DNA of 64,000 nucleotides. Origin: Bradyrhizobium sp. AT1 (GTDB taxonomy: Bacteria; Pseudomonadota; Alphaproteobacteria; Rhizobiales; Xanthobacteraceae). Under the pieces are notes generated by a model, which saw only the letters and a list, made by a program, of their open reading frames with translations, made no database searches and was not told the origin of the DNA. The stretch is taken from the NCBI RefSeq assembly GCF_001590795.1, contig NZ_JXDL01000001.1, positions 2,034,421 through 2,098,420 of the forward strand, written 5' to 3'. Below, one piece after another: positions 8,574 through 16,885 of this stretch (the first letter of the stretch is position 1; each line of letters opens with the position of its first letter). Made by a program: the position numbers and the translations under genes.

Positions 8574-9716
8574 TCAGGCCGCCGCGATGACGCCCTTGAG
8601 CTGGTCCCGGACCTGCCCTGCAATGGCGCGGTAGATCGCCGCATGGGGACCGTCCGGCTCGCTGTCGACGACGGGATTGCCGGCATCCGAGGTGGCGCGA
8701 ATCGCCATGTGCAGCGGGATCTCGCCGAGGAAGGGGACCTCGAGCTTCTCGGCCTCGTGCCGGGCCCCGCCATGGCCGAAAATGTCGGACCGCGTGCCGC
8801 AATGCGGGCACTGGAAGTAGCTCATGTTCTCGACGATGCCGAGCACGGGCACGTTCACCTTCTTGAACATCGCGAGCCCCCGCCGCGCATCGATCAGGGA
8901 CAGGTCCTGCGGGGTCGAGACGATCACCGCGCCCTTGAGCGGCACGTTCTGCGCCAGCGTGAGCTGGGCATCGCCGGTGCCCGGCGGCATATCGACGACC
9001 AGCACGTCGAGCTTGCCCCATTCGACGTCGCGCAGCATCTGCGTCACCGCCGACATCACCATCGGACCGCGCCAGATCATCGCGGTCTCTTCCTCGACCA
9101 GAAAGCCGATCGACATGATGGCAAGGCCGAAGCGCCGGAGCGGAATCATTTTTCGCTCGTCGTTCAGCTCCGGCTTGTCGTGCAGGCCGGTCAGGCGCGG
9201 CACCGAGGGGCCGTAGATGTCGGCATCGAGCAGCCCGACCTTGAGACCGAGGTCGCGCAGGCCCAGCGCCAGATTGAGCGCGGTGGTCGACTTACCGACG
9301 CCGCCCTTGCCGGAGGCGACCGCGATCACGGCGGCCACGCCGGGGATCTCCGACTGCCGCGCCATGGGCGATTGGGCGCCGCCCTGCGGCGGCGGCTTAT
9401 GGGCATGCACCGGCTGCACGCCGGGCGCGCCACGGCTCGGCTGCGGAGGTGGCGGCGGCGCTGAACCCGGCTTGCGCTCGGCGGTCAGCGCCACCATGAC
9501 GGTGGTGACGCCGGGAATGGTGCGCACGGCGGCCTCGGCCTCGGCCCGGATCGATTCCCAGGCCCTGGCCTCGGCGGCATCGACATTGATCGAGAAGAAC
9601 ACCTTGCCGTCGGAGGCGCTGATCGCGCTCAGCACGTTGGCATTGGTGAGCGCGACCCCGCGGGGCGATTTGATCCTGGCGAGGCTGTCGAGAACCTGTT
9701 GCTGCGTCACGCTCAA
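8574..9716 (-). CDS. apbC: Mrp/ApbC iron-sulfur cluster carrier ATPase
   Basis: Cytoplasmic P-loop NTPase of 380 residues that carries and transfers [4Fe-4S] clusters to apo-proteins. The N-terminal MIP18/DUF59 domain (about 1-85) is joined by a Pro/Gly-rich linker to the ATPase domain, with the deviant Walker A GKGGVGKS at about 136-143, the switch LLDADIYGPSVPRL, and the cluster-binding CPHC motif near 280. TTG at 9716 is chosen because AGGAG lies seven bases before it; an ATG at 9770 would add an unconserved 18-residue head. It appears to be transcribed alone. Homologues help assemble Fe-S enzymes, which fits a respiratory chromosome region. Confidence 0.93.
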   Translation of the reverse strand: MSVTQQQVLDSLARIKSPRGVALTNANVLSAISASDGKVFFSINVDAAEARAWESIRAEAEAAVRTIPGVTTVMVALTAERKPGSAPPPPPQPSRGAPGVQPVHAHKPPPQGGAQSPMARQSEIPGVAAVIAVASGKGGVGKSTTALNLALGLRDLGLKVGLLDADIYGPSVPRLTGLHDKPELNDERKMIPLRRFGLAIMSIGFLVEEETAMIWRGPMVMSAVTQMLRDVEWGKLDVLVVDMPPGTGDAQLTLAQNVPLKGAVIVSTPQDLSLIDARRGLAMFKKVNVPVLGIVENMSYFQCPHCGTRSDIFGHGGARHEAEKLEVPFLGEIPLHMAIRATSDAGNPVVDSEPDGPHAAIYRAIAGQVRDQLKGVIAAA

Positions 9717-9734
9717 AGCGCATCTCCTGAACGG

Positions 9735-9803
9735 AGCCTGATCCGGACCCGGAGGGTCGCGCCAGCGCAACGCGCGGAGCGGCCTTCCGGCAAGGTCATG
9801 CTC
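9735..9803. repeat. Degenerate copy of the dispersed palindrome
   Basis: AGCCTGATCCGGA at 9735 and CCTTCCGGCAAGGTCATGCTC ending at 9803 are degenerate arms of the same palindrome seen intact at 4892-4936. It sits immediately upstream of apbC, so promoter elements for that gene must lie within or beyond it. Confidence 0.45.
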
Positions 9804-9845
9804 GAGACTTTGGGATGCCCCATTAGAGCGGAAACGTCCAAAAGG

Positions 9846-10295
9846 CTACTGCCTGCCGATATCGTCAGCCATCTCGGCGGGCGCCGCCCCCTGCTCCCTG
9901 GCAGCCTCGTAATTCAGCTCGATCATGACCCCGTTGGGGTCGTTGACGAAGATCTGCCAGAGCTCGCCGCCGGGCACCTGGCGGGAGTCGAATTTCATCC
10001 CCTTGGATGCCAGGCGCTGCTTCATGCCGTCGAAGCCGCGGCTGGCGAAGGCGACATGATGGACGACGCCGGAATCCGGCTTTTGCGGCTCAGCCGTCGC
10101 CGAGATATCGACGAGGTGCACCACCGGCTTGCCCTCGCTGTACATCCAGGCGCCGGGGAAGGCGAAATTCGGCCGCGGGCCTTTTTCCAGGCCCAGCACG
10201 CCCTCGTAGAAACCGACGGTCTCGGCCAGATTCCGGGTCCGGATGTTGAAATGATCGAGGACGCCAACGCTCATACCGCCCAAGCCCAATGCCAT
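9846..10295 (-). CDS. VOC (glyoxalase/dioxygenase fold) family protein
   Basis: Small metalloenzyme-fold protein of 149 residues with paired beta-alpha-beta-beta-beta modules. Candidate metal ligands are His15 (LDHFNIRTRNL), the His in VVHHVAFAS, and the Glu in GVMIELNYE. The family includes glyoxalase I, ring-cleaving dioxygenases and antibiotic resistance proteins, so the reaction cannot be named. AGGGAGCG precedes the ATG by four bases. A second methionine (MSVGVLDHF) eight codons in is an alternative start. It is divergent from the dehydrogenase gene at 10494. Confidence 0.85.
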   Translation of the reverse strand: MALGLGGMSVGVLDHFNIRTRNLAETVGFYEGVLGLEKGPRPNFAFPGAWMYSEGKPVVHLVDISATAEPQKPDSGVVHHVAFASRGFDGMKQRLASKGMKFDSRQVPGGELWQIFVNDPNGVMIELNYEAAREQGAAPAEMADDIGRQ

Positions 10296-10493
10296 GTTTC
10301 GCTCCCTTTTTCGAAGTCCTTAGGTCCGGCCATCCTAGCACAGGGGGCCGCCAAACGAAGCCGTTGCCCTCCGCCCTTAACGGTTTATGGTGCGCCTCCG
10401 GTCCGCCTTCGCAGCGGAACTTCGAGGATGCCGCCCGGCGCCCTCACCCGGCTACAACCGTAAAAACTCAAAACTACGGACAAGGTACCACAC

Positions 10494-11366
10494 ATGGCTA
10501 AAGTCGCTTTCCTCGGTCTCGGCGTCATGGGCTTCCCCATGGCCGGACACCTCGTCAAAAAAGGGGGCCATGAGGTCACCGTCTACAACCGCACCGCGGC
10601 CAAGGCGAAGGAATGGGCGGACAAGTTCGGCGGCAAGACCGCGGCGACCCCGAAGGCGGCCGTCGAAGGCCAGGATTTCGTGATGTGCTGCGTCGGCAAC
10701 GACAACGATCTGCGCGCGGTCACGATCGGCGCCGACGGCGCCTTCGCCGGCATGAAGAAGGGTGCGACCTTCGTCGATCACACCACAGCCTCCGCCGAAG
10801 TCGCGCGTGAGCTGGACGCAGCCGCCACCAAGGCCGGCTTCAAGTTCGTCGATGCACCGGTCTCCGGCGGCCAGGCCGGCGCCGAGAACGGCGTGCTGAC
10901 GGTGATGTGCGGCGGCGCGCAGGATGCCTATTCCGGCGCCGAGCCTGTCATCACGGGTGCCTATGCGCGGATGTGCAAGCTGCTCGGGCCGGCCGGAAGC
11001 GGCCAGCTGACCAAGATGGTCAACCAGATCTGCATCGCCGGTCTGGTGCAAGGTCTCTCCGAGGGGATCCACTTCGCCAAGAAGAGCGGCCTCGACGTCG
11101 CGGCGGTGATCGAGACCATCTCCAAGGGCGCGGCGCAGTCCTGGCAGATGGAAAACCGCTACAAGACCATGAACGACGACAAATACGATTTCGGTTTCGC
11201 GGTCGAATGGATGCGCAAGGACCTCTCGATCGCGATCGCCGAGGCCCGCCGCAATGGCGCCAATCTTCCGGTCACCGCGCTGGTCGATCAGTTCTATTCC
11301 GAGGTCGAGAAGATGGGCGGCAAGCGCTGGGATACGTCGAGCCTGCTCGCGCGCCTGCAACGCTGA
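10494..11366 (+). CDS. NAD(P)-dependent 3-hydroxyisobutyrate dehydrogenase-family oxidoreductase
   Basis: Beta-hydroxyacid dehydrogenase of 290 residues. The Rossmann motif FLGLGVMGFPMAGHL (6-20) binds NAD(P). APVSGGQAGAENG (121-133) is the substrate-binding signature, and Lys174 in GSGQLTKMVNQ is the catalytic lysine. The all-helical C-terminal domain is complete. Members oxidise 3-hydroxyisobutyrate, tartronate semialdehyde or glyoxylate-type substrates; the sequence does not separate these. It is followed by an 11-bp hairpin and is probably monocistronic. Confidence 0.93.
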   Translation: MAKVAFLGLGVMGFPMAGHLVKKGGHEVTVYNRTAAKAKEWADKFGGKTAATPKAAVEGQDFVMCCVGNDNDLRAVTIGADGAFAGMKKGATFVDHTTASAEVARELDAAATKAGFKFVDAPVSGGQAGAENGVLTVMCGGAQDAYSGAEPVITGAYARMCKLLGPAGSGQLTKMVNQICIAGLVQGLSEGIHFAKKSGLDVAAVIETISKGAAQSWQMENRYKTMNDDKYDFGFAVEWMRKDLSIAIAEARRNGANLPVTALVDQFYSEVEKMGGKRWDTSSLLARLQR

Positions 11367-11373
11367 GACGCGC

Positions 11374-11407
11374 GTGACGGTCGCTGCCGGGCAGCTGCGA
11401 CCGTCAC
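11374..11407 (+). terminator. Hairpin after the dehydrogenase gene
   Basis: GTGACGGTCGC (11374-11384) pairs exactly with GCGACCGTCAC (11397-11407), starting 8 bases after the stop codon. No T-run follows. Confidence 0.55.
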
Positions 11408-11488
11408 CGGCCTTGACGTCGCGCGGCGCCGCGTCGAGGCCTGACAAGCGCGATTGAGCCGAACAACGAATTTCCCGGGGGGACCGAC

Positions 11489-12769
11489 TTGCTGAGCGTG
11501 ATAGCCTCCGTTTTCATCCTTGCGTACGCAGCCATCGCGCTCGAACACCCGCTCGGCGTCAACAAGAGCGCTTCGGCCCTGCTGGGAGCGGGCCTGCTCT
11601 GGACCATCTACGCGATGTCCGTTGGCGACGCCTCGCTCGTCAACCACCAGCTCGACGAATCCGTTGCCTCGACCGCGCAGATCGTCTTCTTCCTGATCGG
11701 CGCCATGACGATCGTCGAGGTCATCGACGCCCACAACGGCTTCGAAGTCATCACCTCAATCATCCGCACCACGAAGCAGACCACGCTGATGTGGATCATC
11801 GGCTTCGTGACGTTCTTCCTGAGCGCGATCCTCGACAATCTGACAACCACCATCGTGATGATCTCGCTGATCCAGAAGCTGATCGGCAACAAGAGCGACC
11901 GCCTGCTGTTCGCGTCCATCATCGTCATCGCGGCCAATGCCGGCGGCGCCTGGACCGTGATCGGCGACGTCACGACGACGATGCTCTGGATCGGCGGCCA
12001 GATCTCTCCCGTCAACATCATGAAGGCGGTGTTCCTGCCGTCCCTGCTCAACCTGCTGATACCGCTGCTCATCATCGGATATTCGCTGAGGGGCAAGGAC
12101 ATCGCTCCCCCGCTGCAGGGACAGGCGAATGCGCTCAGGGTCGAGGTGTTCGAGCGCAATCTGATGTTCTATCTCGGCCTCGGCACCCTCGTTGCCGTTC
12201 CGGTCTTCAAGGCCGTGACGCACCTTGCACCGTTCATGGGCATCCTGTTCGGACTGGGCGTGCTCTGGCTGGTCGGCGAGATCGTTCACCGCCACAAGGA
12301 CGAGGATGAGCGCCGCCCCCTCACCCTCGTCCATGCGCTGGCGCGTATCGACATGAGCTCGATCGTGTTCTTCGTCGGCATCCTCATGGCGGTCGCGTGC
12401 CTGGAGCACGCCCGCGTCCTCGAGCTGCTCGCAAAATGGCTCGACGCCACGGTCGGCCGGCTCGACATCATCGTCATCCTGCTCGGCCTCCTGAGCGCCA
12501 TCATCGACAACGTGCCGCTCGTTGCGGCGACGATGGGCATGTACAATCTGGTGCAATACCCCCCGGACAGCTTCATCTGGGAGTTCATCGCCTATTGCGC
12601 CGGCACCGGCGGCTCGATCCTGATCATCGGCTCCGCCGCGGGCGTTGCCGCCATGGGACTCGAGAAGATCGAGTTCTTCTGGTACGCCCGCCGCATCGCT
12701 GGCCCGGCGCTGGTGGGCTATCTGGCGGGGGCGATGGTCTACATCGTCCAGCACGCGCTGCTGCATTGA
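11489..12769 (+). CDS. nhaD: NhaD-type Na+/H+ antiporter
   Basis: Integral inner-membrane protein of 426 residues with about eleven hydrophobic helices. It belongs to the ion transporter (ArsB/NhaD) superfamily and resembles NhaD in its two halves: FFLSAILDNLTTTIVMISL in the first and GLLSAIIDNVPLVAATMGM in the second, the duplicated SA(I)LDN discontinuous-helix motifs. It would exchange sodium or lithium for protons and help pH and salt homeostasis. The start is TTG at 11489, preceded by GGGGGGACC. No partner genes are adjacent. Confidence 0.88.
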   Translation: MLSVIASVFILAYAAIALEHPLGVNKSASALLGAGLLWTIYAMSVGDASLVNHQLDESVASTAQIVFFLIGAMTIVEVIDAHNGFEVITSIIRTTKQTTLMWIIGFVTFFLSAILDNLTTTIVMISLIQKLIGNKSDRLLFASIIVIAANAGGAWTVIGDVTTTMLWIGGQISPVNIMKAVFLPSLLNLLIPLLIIGYSLRGKDIAPPLQGQANALRVEVFERNLMFYLGLGTLVAVPVFKAVTHLAPFMGILFGLGVLWLVGEIVHRHKDEDERRPLTLVHALARIDMSSIVFFVGILMAVACLEHARVLELLAKWLDATVGRLDIIVILLGLLSAIIDNVPLVAATMGMYNLVQYPPDSFIWEFIAYCAGTGGSILIIGSAAGVAAMGLEKIEFFWYARRIAGPALVGYLAGAMVYIVQHALLH

Positions 12770-12784
12770 ACGGCGCAGCCGATA

Positions 12785-12800
12785 TTAACGCCGGGTTAAC
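12785..12800. promoter_or_regulatory. CtrA-type binding box
   Basis: TTAACGCCGGGTTAAC fits the CtrA consensus TTAA-N7-TTAAC exactly. It lies about 100 bases upstream of the DivJ/PleC-like kinase start, a position suited to cell-cycle control. Confidence 0.65.
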
Positions 12801-12814
12801 GTAATTCTTTAGCT

Positions 12815-12834
12815 CCTTAAGTCACCTCTTAAGG
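12815..12834. promoter_or_regulatory. TTAA-containing inverted repeat next to the CtrA box
   Basis: CCTTAAG (12815-12821) and CTTAAGG (12828-12834) form a perfect 7-bp inverted repeat with a 6-base spacer. Its two TTAA cores are 8 bases apart, one more than the CtrA norm, so it may be a weaker second site or part of the promoter. Confidence 0.4.
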
Positions 12835-12901
12835 ATTTGTTGCCAGAGATAGACAATGCAGAAAGCCCGCGTCCGCCGTGGGCAGGAATCGTTGTTGCTT
12901 G

Positions 12902-14497
12902 ATGAGTAACCCCGCTGAAAAGCCTGAGGTAGTGCAGCTTCCGGCCGAGCCGGTGAGCGCTCCATCGGCGAGCAGCCGAAGGGCTGCGGCGCAGCGGGTG
13001 CGCGAGGCCCGCGACAAGTTAACGTCGACCAGCGGAACCCGGCCGGCCTTCGACGCCGAGATGCTGCGCCAATACGCCCAGACCCGGCTGTCGGCCTCTT
13101 ATGTCGTGATGCTGCTGGTGGTCGCGACCGGCGTGCTGTTCGGGTTGTGGATGCAGCCGATCCCGGCCGCGGCCTGGACCGCGGGCATGCTCTGCATCCA
13201 CAGCGCCATGATCCGCAGTTGCCGGCGGTTCCTGACCGAGCCCAGCTCTCCAGCCGCGACGCGGGCATGGCGGACGCGCTTCGTCGTGCTCGACCTGCTC
13301 TATGGCCTGTGCTGGATGGCGATCCTGATCCATCCCGTGCTCGACTTGGTCACGGAAACGCTGATGATGTTCCTGATGCTGCTGGTGATCGCAGTATCGA
13401 GCATGCTCGCCGCCAATCTGCCGATCGCAGCCCTTGCCGCCACCGCGCCGGTTGCGGTTGCGATGGCGCTGAGTTTTGCGATGACAGGCTCGCTGGACAA
13501 TTACGTCCTGGCTGCGCTCGCGCTCGCCGCCGAAGGCTATTTCGTGCTGCTGGCGCATCGCCTGCACTCCTCGACGTTCGCCACGCTGGAAGCGCGCGCC
13601 GAGAAGGACGCGCTGATCGGCGAGCTCGAACAGGCCAAGGCGATCTCGGACGAAGCGCGCCATCGCGCCGAAGCCGCCAACGTCGCCAAGTCGCGCTTCC
13701 TCGCGCAGATGAGCCACGAGCTGCGTACGCCGCTGAATGCCATCCTCGGCTTCTCCGAGGTGATGAAGAGCGAGATTTTTGGCGCGCATGCGGTGCCGGT
13801 CTACAAGGAATATTCCGCCGACATCCATAATTCCGGCGTGCATCTGCTCAACCTCATCAACGAGATCCTCGACCTGTCGCGGATCGAGGCCGGCCGTTAC
13901 GAGCTCAACGAGGAGGCGGTGTCGCTGGTCGGCATCGTCGCCGACTGCCATCATCTGATGAAGCTGCGTGCCTCGAGCCGCGGCATCACCATCCACGAAG
14001 TGTTCGAGCAGGCCATGCCGCGGCTGTGGGCCGACGAGCGCGCGATCCGCCAGGTCGTGCTCAACCTGATTTCCAACTCGATCAAGTTCACCCCGCAGGG
14101 CGGCGAGATCTGGCTCAAGGCCGGCTGGACCGCTTCGGGCGGACAATATCTGTCGGTGAAGGATACCGGCTCCGGAATCCCCGAGGACGAGATCCCGGTC
14201 GTGCTCGCCTCGTTCGGGCAAGGCTCCAACTCGATCAAGTCGGCCGAACAGGGCGCTGGTCTCGGCCTGCCGATCGCCAAGAATCTGATCGACCTGCATG
14301 GCGGCACGTTCACGCTGAAATCGAAGCTGCGCATCGGCACCGAGGTGATCGTCACCTTCCCGCCGGAGCGCGTGATGAGCGCGCTCGCGCCGCTGTCGGA
14401 CGATTCGCCACCGCTCCAGCCGGAGAGTTCCGTGCTGCCCGACGAAAAGCGCCGGCCGCGCCACAAACCGATCATGAGCGCCGGCACGGGCTCCTAA
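12902..14497 (+). CDS. DivJ/PleC/PdhS-like cell-cycle histidine kinase
   Basis: Membrane histidine kinase of 531 residues. About six hydrophobic helices fill residues 65-220, then a coiled linker and the H box FLAQMSHELRTPLNAILGFSEV with His272. The next part (YKEYSADIHNSGVHLLNLIN then EILDLSRIEAGRYEL) is typical of kinases that act on DivK. The N and G boxes are intact (NLISNSIKFT, DTGSGIP, GAGLGLPIAKNL). A six-helix N-terminus recalls DivJ more than PleC, but orthology is not proven. ATG at 12902 is chosen over an in-frame GTG at 12878 for lack of a ribosome site at the latter. A CtrA-type box upstream supports a role in the cell-cycle phosphorelay. Confidence 0.88.
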   Translation: MSNPAEKPEVVQLPAEPVSAPSASSRRAAAQRVREARDKLTSTSGTRPAFDAEMLRQYAQTRLSASYVVMLLVVATGVLFGLWMQPIPAAAWTAGMLCIHSAMIRSCRRFLTEPSSPAATRAWRTRFVVLDLLYGLCWMAILIHPVLDLVTETLMMFLMLLVIAVSSMLAANLPIAALAATAPVAVAMALSFAMTGSLDNYVLAALALAAEGYFVLLAHRLHSSTFATLEARAEKDALIGELEQAKAISDEARHRAEAANVAKSRFLAQMSHELRTPLNAILGFSEVMKSEIFGAHAVPVYKEYSADIHNSGVHLLNLINEILDLSRIEAGRYELNEEAVSLVGIVADCHHLMKLRASSRGITIHEVFEQAMPRLWADERAIRQVVLNLISNSIKFTPQGGEIWLKAGWTASGGQYLSVKDTGSGIPEDEIPVVLASFGQGSNSIKSAEQGAGLGLPIAKNLIDLHGGTFTLKSKLRIGTEVIVTFPPERVMSALAPLSDDSPPLQPESSVLPDEKRRPRHKPIMSAGTGS

Positions 14498-14542
14498 ACC
14501 AGATGCTTGCAGACATGCCCGACAATCCCCCACTATGTCCGA

Positions 14543-14746
14543 ATGAGCCAAGATACGCCGTGCGTCGCCGTCTGCATGATCGATCCCAAAACCAGGATGT
14601 GCTTCGGCTGCGGCCGGACCTTGCCCGAGATCGCGCGCTGGCACGCCATGGACAGCGCGGAACGGCTCGCGGTCATGGCCCTGTTGCCGGCCCGCATGAC
14701 GGAAGCCGGACTGGCACCGATCGCGGGATCTGCAAAGCGCACCTGA
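14543..14746 (+). CDS. DUF1289 small cysteine protein
   Basis: Protein of 67 residues of the DUF1289 family, widespread in proteobacteria and of unknown function. The diagnostic cysteines are in TPCVAVCMIDPKTRMCFGCG, the last pair being CxxC, followed by R-T-L-x-E-I-x-x-W. It probably binds a metal. The frame is open from a TTG at 14507, but MSQDTPC at 14543 matches the family start. It lies between the DivJ-like kinase and the aspartic protease, probably one operon. Confidence 0.85.
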   Translation: MSQDTPCVAVCMIDPKTRMCFGCGRTLPEIARWHAMDSAERLAVMALLPARMTEAGLAPIAGSAKRT

Positions 14747-14774
14747 ACGGCCCGCGCGCCTGCGGAGGCGCGCG

Positions 14775-15332
14775 ATGATCCGCTTCCTGCTCGTTCTCGT
14801 CATGCTCGCCGGCACGGCCGGCGCCGTCGTCGCCTATGGCGATCCCGATCAGATCGCGCGCGCCAGCCAAAAGGTCTCGCACATCTTTCGCGCGCCGACG
14901 GTAGCTGCCCCTGCCCCCGCCGTGCAGATCCCACGCGGCCAGGGCGGCGAATTTGCGCTCAAGGCCAAGATCAACGGTGTCGCAGCGCCGATGGTGATCG
15001 ATACCGGTGCGACCTCGGTGGTGCTGACCTGGGAAACCGCGAAAGCCATCGGACTGCCGCTCGAGATGCTCGAATACGATGTCGATCTCGAGACCGCGGG
15101 GGGCCACACCAAGGCGGCCCGCCTCACGCTCGACCGTCTCTCCGTCGGCCATCTCGTCGAAAAATCGGTGCCGGCGCTCGTCGTCCAGCGCGGGCAGATG
15201 AAGACCAACCTGCTCGGCATGAGCTTCCTCGACCGTCTGGAGAGCTGGGGCGTCCGCGCCGACAAGCTGATGCTGACCGGCTATCCTGAACTGCAGAGCA
15301 GCCACCGCCGCGCCCGCACGGCGATCGACTAG
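14775..15332 (+). CDS. Clan AA retropepsin-like aspartic protease (TIGR02281 type)
   Basis: Membrane-anchored or exported protein of 185 residues. An N-terminal hydrophobic helix (1-21) is followed by a linker and a single retropepsin domain with the active-site motif DTGAT at 76-80 and the flap and hydrophobic-hydrophobic-Gly region NLLGMSFLDRL. One domain implies an active dimer. Bacterial members are processing proteases of the periplasm with unknown targets. The start is 28 bases after the DUF1289 stop, and the gene converges on dusA with only five bases between the stops. Confidence 0.88.
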   Translation: MIRFLLVLVMLAGTAGAVVAYGDPDQIARASQKVSHIFRAPTVAAPAPAVQIPRGQGGEFALKAKINGVAAPMVIDTGATSVVLTWETAKAIGLPLEMLEYDVDLETAGGHTKAARLTLDRLSVGHLVEKSVPALVVQRGQMKTNLLGMSFLDRLESWGVRADKLMLTGYPELQSSHRRARTAID

Positions 15333-15337
15333 GCGGT

Positions 15338-16333
15338 TTACGCCGCCTCCTCCGCCGGGGCGCGCACTCCGACACGCGCGATCGCATCGCGCAGCACCTC
15401 GGGACCTGCGCCCGGCTTCACGCCCTGCTCGGCGAGATGACGACGGAACGCCCGTGCACCGGGCACCGCGTGGAATGCGCCGACGAAATGCCGCGTGATC
15501 GCATGCAGCCGCGTGCCGCGCGCAAGCTGCTGCTCGATATAGGGCATCATGGCTTCGAACGCGTCCTGCATGGTCGCATGCGGCGCCGCCTCTCCGAAGA
15601 TATCGGGATCGACGGTGAGCAGCCGCCACGGATCCTGATAAGCGGCACGACCGAGCATGACGCCGTCGACGTGGGCAAGATGCGCTTTCGCTTCGTCGAT
15701 TCCAGGGATGCCACCATTGATGATCACGGGCACGCCGGGCATTGCGCGCTTGAGACGATAGACGCGATCATAGTCGAGCGGCGGGATGTCACGGTTCTCC
15801 TTCGGCGACAGACCGTTGAGCCAGGCTTTCCGCGCATGCACGATCAGCGCGTCGCAGCCGGAGGCGACCACGGCGCGCGCGAGCGTATCGAGCGCGACTT
15901 CCGGATCCTGATCATCAATGCCGATGCGGCACTTCACCGTGACGGGAACGGCGACAGCACGCTTCATGGCTTCGACGCACCGCGCGACGAGCTCCGGCTC
16001 CGCCATGAGGCAGGCGCCGAAGCGGCCGTCCTTCACGCGGTCCGACGGGCAGCCGACATTGAGATTGATCTCGTCATAGCCGAACGCCTCGCCGATCGCC
16101 GCCGCCTGCGCGAGCTCGTGCGGATCCGAGCCGCCAAGCTGAAGCGCGACCGGGTGCTCGATTGTGTCGAACCCAAGCAGCCGCTCCCGGTCGCCATGAA
16201 TGATGGCGCCAGTGGTCAGCATCTCGGTATAAAGCAGCGCCCGCCGCGTCAGATGACGGTGGAACACCCGGCAGTGCCGGTCAGTCCAATCCATCATGGG
16301 CGCCACGGAGAAGCGATAGGCTGGCGATTTCAA
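15338..16333 (-). CDS. dusA: tRNA-dihydrouridine synthase A
   Basis: FMN-dependent enzyme of 331 residues that reduces uridine to dihydrouridine in the D-loop of tRNA. The TIM-barrel start FSVAPMMDWTDRHCR, the catalytic Cys95 in LNVGCPSDRV and the FMN-binding INGGIP and DGVMLGRAAYQDPW motifs are all present. The length is normal. The 5' end of dusA is a well-known integration site for phage-like and conjugative elements in proteobacteria, and a truncated integrase gene lies directly upstream here; the dusA start itself is intact. Confidence 0.95.
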   Translation of the reverse strand: MKSPAYRFSVAPMMDWTDRHCRVFHRHLTRRALLYTEMLTTGAIIHGDRERLLGFDTIEHPVALQLGGSDPHELAQAAAIGEAFGYDEINLNVGCPSDRVKDGRFGACLMAEPELVARCVEAMKRAVAVPVTVKCRIGIDDQDPEVALDTLARAVVASGCDALIVHARKAWLNGLSPKENRDIPPLDYDRVYRLKRAMPGVPVIINGGIPGIDEAKAHLAHVDGVMLGRAAYQDPWRLLTVDPDIFGEAAPHATMQDAFEAMMPYIEQQLARGTRLHAITRHFVGAFHAVPGARAFRRHLAEQGVKPGAGPEVLRDAIARVGVRAPAEEAA

Positions 16334-16373
16334 TGATTTACCTTATGTTCTCAATGGGATGAACCCGGAACAT

Positions 16374-16462
16374 GTGCACTCCAAACTAGCCGAATTTGCA
16401 CACGTTTGTACCTGTTTTGGCCTCTCAGTGCACACGTAGCCCACACGAATTGGGGAGTGCAC
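16374..16462. repeat. Cluster of GTGCAC-type repeats between dusA and integrase remnant
   Basis: GTGCAC occurs at 16374-16379, 16428-16433 and 16457-16462, and TTGCAC at 16396-16401. TGCACACGT is repeated exactly at 16397-16405 and 16429-16437. Such clustered short repeats beside an integrase gene could be arm-type binding sites of the recombinase or operators for its promoter. Confidence 0.4.
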
Positions 16463-16468
16463 GCGACC

Positions 16469-16744
16469 GTGGCCACCTTCATTCAATTGCCTTCCGGGAA
16501 CTGGCGTGTCCAGGTCCGCCGCAAGAACCGCTACGTGTCAGAGACCTTCCGCCGGCGCAAGGACGGCGAGATGCCGACGCGGTCCGGCTCGGCTTCAGCC
16601 GGCGGCCGATGCGCACTGGCCGGCACACCTCACCCGGCGCGCAGGCCGTTCAACAGGGAAGCCATCGAGGGCATCGAAGGCCTGCCGCCTCCGGCGATGA
16701 CCCTGCAGACATTCAGCGTGAAGCGGCCCAGGAGGGCACCCTGA
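16469..16744 (+). pseudogene. Truncated phage-type tyrosine integrase (N-terminal remnant)
   Basis: From GTG at 16469 (GGGGAG nearby upstream) the reading frame gives VATFIQLPSGNWRVQVRRKN and then RYVSETFRRRKDGE. This is the arm-binding AP2-like N-terminus seen in integrases of dusA-targeting elements. Homology stops near 16572; the rest of the frame to 16744 is low-complexity and antisense to other sequence. The SAM-like core-binding domain and the catalytic domain with the R-H-R-Y residues are missing, so the gene is dead. It reads away from dusA, as expected for an element inserted at the dusA 5' end whose body was deleted. Confidence 0.7.
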
Positions 16745-16885
16745 ACCAGGTTCGGAGGATGCAAATCGATAGGATGTCCCGAGACCGCGAGCGATCTCGA
16801 ACACGCCCATCAGTTCGTGGTGCGTCACCGCGGAGTGAATGCCGAGCAGCGGCAGCAACAGGGCCTGAATGCCGACACTGCTCAT
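16595..16885 (-). CDS. Hypothetical ORF coupled to the araC-like gene, possibly degraded
   Basis: Not recognised. The ATG at 16885 overlaps the TGA of the AraC-type gene as ATGA, which is typical of translational coupling. The first 40 residues (MSSVGIQALLLPLLGIHSAV onward) look like a plausible hydrophobic and helical protein. The remainder is rich in Arg, Pro and Gly and lies antisense to the integrase remnant, so the frame is probably a fragment fused to deletion-joint DNA. Function unknown. Confidence 0.3.
   Translation of the reverse strand: MSSVGIQALLLPLLGIHSAVTHHELMGVFEIARGLGTSYRFASSEPGSGCPPGPLHAECLQGHRRRRQAFDALDGFPVERPARRVRCAGQCASAAG

Noticed and set aside
13019-14815. 598-codon minus-strand frame opposite the DivJ-like kinase
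   Set aside because: No domain signature and repetitive polar composition; it mirrors the codons of the real kinase.
16374-16462. CRISPR-like repeats beside the integrase remnant
   Set aside because: Repeats are 6-9 bases with irregular spacing and no cas genes.
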